DNA of 64,000 nucleotides from NCBI RefSeq assembly GCF_042242105.1, contig NC_092032.1:20128415-20192414 (forward strand), in the 5' to 3' direction. Of this stretch, positions 62,201 through 64,000 are shown one piece after another. The position numbers and the translations under genes are program-made. The notes under the pieces were generated by a model, which was not told where the DNA came from, ran no database searches, and saw nothing but the letters and a program-made list of their open reading frames with translations. Origin of the DNA: Pempheris klunzingeri. Its lineage: Eukaryota > Chordata > Actinopteri > Acropomatiformes > Pempheridae. Within the stretch, counting starts at the first letter, position 1. Each line of letters starts with the position of its first letter.

Positions 62201-64000
62201 CTGTCCCGGAAGCCAAATCACCGGCAAGTCTGCCTCTTCCGGAAGCCAAATCACCGGCAAGTCTGCCTCTTCCGGAAGTCAAATCACCGGCAAGTCAGCC
62301 TCTTCTGGGAAACAAATCACCAGAAAGCCTGCCTCTTCCGGAAGCCAAATCACCGGCAAGTCTGCCTCTTCCGGAAGCCAAATCACCAGCAAGTCAGCCT
62401 CTTCCGGGAACCAAATCACCGGCAAGTCTGCCTCTTCCGGAAGCCAAATCACCAGCAAGTCTGCCTCTTCCGGAAGCCAAATCACCGGCAAGTCTGCCTC
62501 TTCCGGAAGCCAAATCACCAGCAAGTCTGCCTCTTCCGGAAGCCAAATCACCGGCAAGTCTGCCTCTTCCGGAAGTCAAATTACCGGCAAGTCAGCCTCT
62601 TCCGGGAAACAAATCACCGGCAAGTCTGCCTCTTCCAGAAGCCAAATCACCGGCAAGTCTGCCTCTTCCGGAAGCCAAGTTACCGGCAAGTCTGCCTCTT
62701 TATACTTCGACTGTGATGGTACACCAATCTCCATACATCCCCTAGAGATTCTAGGAAGTATCAGATCCCCTTGGTATGGAGCCCCAACTGTTTTTAGTCC
62801 TCCATGTCCACAGAGCAAGTCTGCCTCTTCCGGAAGCCAAATCACCGGCAAGTCAGCCTCTTCCGGAAGCCAAATCACCGGCAAGTCAACTGTTTTTAGT
62901 CCTCCATGTCCACAGAGCAGGTCTGCAGTTCTGCAGGACTTAACTGTCTGCACTGAAGGAATCAGAGCAACAGATGCATCTGAGCAGGCTGACCGTGAGA
63001 AGGAGACACCTGTCTATGGTGCCTATAAAGTGGTGGAGGAAACAAGAGCAGAAAACATTAAGGAGGAGGAGAAGGAGACACCTGTCTATGGTTCCTATAA
63101 AGTGGTGGAGGAAACAAGAGCAGAGAACCCAAAGGAGGAGGAGAAGGAGACACCTGTCTATGGTTCCTATAAAGTGGTGGAGGAAACAAGAGCAGAGAAC
63201 CCGAAGGAGGAGGAGAAGGAGACACCTGTCTATGGTTCCTATAAAGTGGTGGAGGAAACAAGAGCAGAGAACCCGAAGGAGGAGGAGAAGGAGACACCTG
63301 TCTATGGTTCCTATAAAGTGGTGGAGGAAACAAGAGCAGAAAACATTAAGGAGGAGGAGAAGGAGACACCTGTCTATGGTTCCTGTAAAGTGGTAGAGGA
63401 AACAAGAGCAGAAAACATTAAGGAGGAGGAGAAGGAGACATCTGTCTATGGTTCCTATAAAGTGGTGGAGGAAACAAGAGCAGAAAACATTAAGGAGGAG
63501 GAGAAGGAGACACCTGTCTATGGTTCCTATAAAGTGGTGGAGGAAACAAGAGCAGAAAACATTAAGGAGGAGGAGAAGGAGACACCTGTCTATGGTTCCT
63601 ATAAAGTGGTGGAGGAAACAAGAGCAGAGAACCCGAAGGAGGAGGAGAAGGAGACACCTGTCTATGGTTCCTATAAAGTGGTGGAGGAAACAAGAGCAGA
63701 AAACATTAAGGAGGAGGAGAAGGAGACACCTGTCTATGGTTCCTGTAAAGTGGTGGAGGAAACAAGAGCAGAAAACATTAAGGAGGAGGAGAAGGAGACA
63801 TCTGTCTATGGTTCCTGTAAAGTGGTGGAGGAAACAAGAGCAGAAAACATTAAGGAGGAGGAGAAGGAGACACCTGTCTATGGTGCCTATAAAGTGGTGG
63901 AGGAAACAAGAGCAGAAAACATTAAGGAGGAGGAGAAGGAGACATCTGTCTATGGTTCCTGTAAAGTGGTGGAGGAAACAAGAGCAGAAAACATTAAGGA
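53214..64000 (+). CDS. Giant open frame: expanded N-terminal modules of a FIIND-CARD-type gene (partial)
   Basis: An uninterrupted frame (codon starts divisible by 3) runs from just after the TGA at 53208 to the right edge, ~3,595 codons. I checked the phase at twenty module landmarks and all agree. It starts DEEGTEREAS, as in copies 1-5, but the usual ATG is deleted; without splicing the first in-frame ATG is at 53694. Modules: 11-residue SQITGKSASS repeats (equivalent to RSHIGRRSSSS), a TPIS..APTVFSPPCPQSRSAVLQ segment, 24-residue acidic repeats (KETPVYGSYKVVEETRAENI), a DIYCAVPPSKVRRYHPFSHH segment, and RKARHSVMADRIKRKALPS. All have counterparts in copies 1-5 in the same order. The FIIND and CARD, if present, lie beyond the window. 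Coding is strongly suggested, expression is not shown. Confidence 0.75.
53481..54137 (+). repeat. 72-bp repeat block, 9 copies
   Basis: Nine tandem 24-codon units of type EEEKETPVYGSYKVVEETRA plus ENxK. The last-but-one position alternates I/M/P. The block ends in EEEEDIYCAVPPSK. Confidence 0.95.
54138..56600 (+). repeat. 1608-bp in-frame tandem duplication
   Basis: Modules from DIYCAVPPSK to RSAVLQDLTVCTEG at 54150-54990 recur at 55758-56598, exactly 1608 bp later (536 codons). The second unit contains the 10-copy 72-bp block (55024-55746). Confidence 0.92.
55024..55746 (+). repeat. 72-bp repeat block, 10 copies
   Basis: Ten 24-codon units. One unit has GTGCAGGAA (VVQE) for VVEE, and one has PFYGAY instead of PVYGSY. 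Confidence 0.95.
56636..57925 (+). repeat. 429-bp in-frame module, three tandem copies
   Basis: Each copy: two 24-codon acidic units, DIYCAVPPSKVRRYHPFSHH, the IKRKALPS patch, then QLLSEQPDREKETPVYG, where the next copy begins. Offsets of 429 bp (143 codons) are seen at 56811, 57240 and 57669. Confidence 0.94.
58607..58790 (+). repeat. 33-bp (11-codon) repeats, about 5-6 copies
   Basis: Units GSQITGKSASS, GNQITGKSASF, RKQITRKPNSS and so on. A first small 11-codon array; smaller ones are at ~54600-54835 and ~56210-56440. Confidence 0.93.
59248..59805 (+). repeat. 33-bp (11-codon) repeat array, ~17 copies
   Basis: Consensus in the sense frame GSQITGKSASS. Recurrent variants are GNQ, GKQ and RSQ at the start, and ITRKPDSS. 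Repeated almost exactly at 61156-61713. Confidence 0.95.
59925..60696 (+). repeat. 33-bp (11-codon) repeat array, ~23 copies
   Basis: Same unit, with higher-order ordering: a KQITRKPDSSRSQITGKSAS dimer is itself repeated. Its duplicate at 61833-62705 has extra units at its 3' end. Confidence 0.95.
61156..61713 (+). repeat. 33-bp repeat array, second copy
   Basis: Duplicate of 59248-59805, offset 1908 bp. Confidence 0.94.
61833..62890 (+). repeat. 33-bp repeat array, ~28 copies in two parts
   Basis: Duplicate of 59925-60696 extended by several units to 62705, a TPIS..VFSPP spacer, then two or three more units to 62890. Confidence 0.93.
62996..64000 (+). repeat. 72-bp repeat block, at least 13 copies, runs off the window
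   Basis: The longest run of 24-codon acidic units; some read GSCKVVEE with cysteine for tyrosine. Still in frame at the last base. Confidence 0.95.

Larger units (their letters stand above)
58775..62590 (+). repeat. 1908-bp in-frame tandem duplication
   Basis: 58775-60682 and 60683-62590 look virtually identical by eye. Offset exactly 1908 bp (636 codons) at 58798/60706, 59227/61135 and 59881/61789. Each unit holds two large 33-bp arrays and two 72-bp units. Divergence starts at ~62593. Confidence 0.93.

Noticed and set aside
59227-62745. Plus-strand frames of SPASLPLPEAK repeats (207-318 aa) over the 33-bp arrays
   Set aside because: Alternative frame of the 11-codon repeats that ends at each array border, while the GSQITGKSASS frame continues throughout.
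58607-62890. 33-bp repeats resembling a CRISPR array
   Set aside because: Units are directly adjacent with no unique spacers, in vertebrate DNA, and in frame with a coding sequence.

Overview
The window is nuclear DNA from a teleost fish, probably a spiny-rayed one. The evidence is a spliced ezh2 gene with fish-type wording, GIMAP GTPases, fish-type LINEs (L1/Tx1 and L2), Tc1-like elements, and dispersed repeats with (GAATT)n tails. No prokaryotic, CRISPR or tRNA features were seen.

Layout. (1) 1-7.3 kb, minus strand: the 5' half of ezh2, with a CpG-rich promoter, an untranslated first exon and eight coding exons (345 codons) that run off the left edge. (2) 9.2-30.4 kb, minus strand: a tandem array of five intact, single-coding-exon genes of about 4 kb period. 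They encode CARD8/NLRP1-like proteins: a disordered N-terminus, a self-cleaving FIIND (ZU5-UPA) and a C-terminal CARD. The last ~430 residues are nearly identical; the N-termini differ, mainly in the number of an 11-residue RxHI..RSSSS repeat. A 5'-truncated L1-type LINE with a perfect 16-bp target-site duplication sits in one spacer. (3) 32.4-35.1 kb: two divergent GIMAP/AIG1 GTPase genes whose start codons are 188 bp apart. (4) 36-46 kb: repeat-rich DNA with a rearranged, tandemly duplicated L2 LINE, two solo LTRs, Tc1-like pieces, minisatellites and an old reverse-transcriptase fragment. (5) 47.4-49.1 kb, plus strand: a sixth FIIND-CARD gene in which the usual N-terminus is replaced by an unrelated ~160-residue segment carrying a BH3-like motif. 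(6) 49.1-53.2 kb: an inverted copy of sequence that lies upstream of the left array. (7) 53.2 kb to the right edge, plus strand: about 10.8 kb of one uninterrupted reading frame (~3,595 codons, still open at the edge). It is built from hugely expanded N-terminal modules of the same FIIND-CARD family: roughly 100 of the 11-residue repeats and over 40 copies of a 24-residue acidic repeat, plus in-frame larger duplications of 429, 1608 and 1908 bp.

How it fits together. Regions 2, 5 and 7 are one rapidly diversifying innate-immune family. In known FIIND proteins (NLRP1, CARD8), damage to or proteolysis of the N-terminus leads to its degradation and frees the UPA-CARD fragment, which activates caspase-1. 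Here the UPA-CARD half is held constant while the sensor half varies in repeat number, is swapped for other sequence, or is expanded to thousands of residues. The most interesting unexplained system is this variable N-terminal locus, above all the giant open frame at 53.2-64 kb and the BH3-like fusion at 47.4 kb. ezh2 and GIMAP genes also share human band 7q36.1, so the setting is an old linkage.
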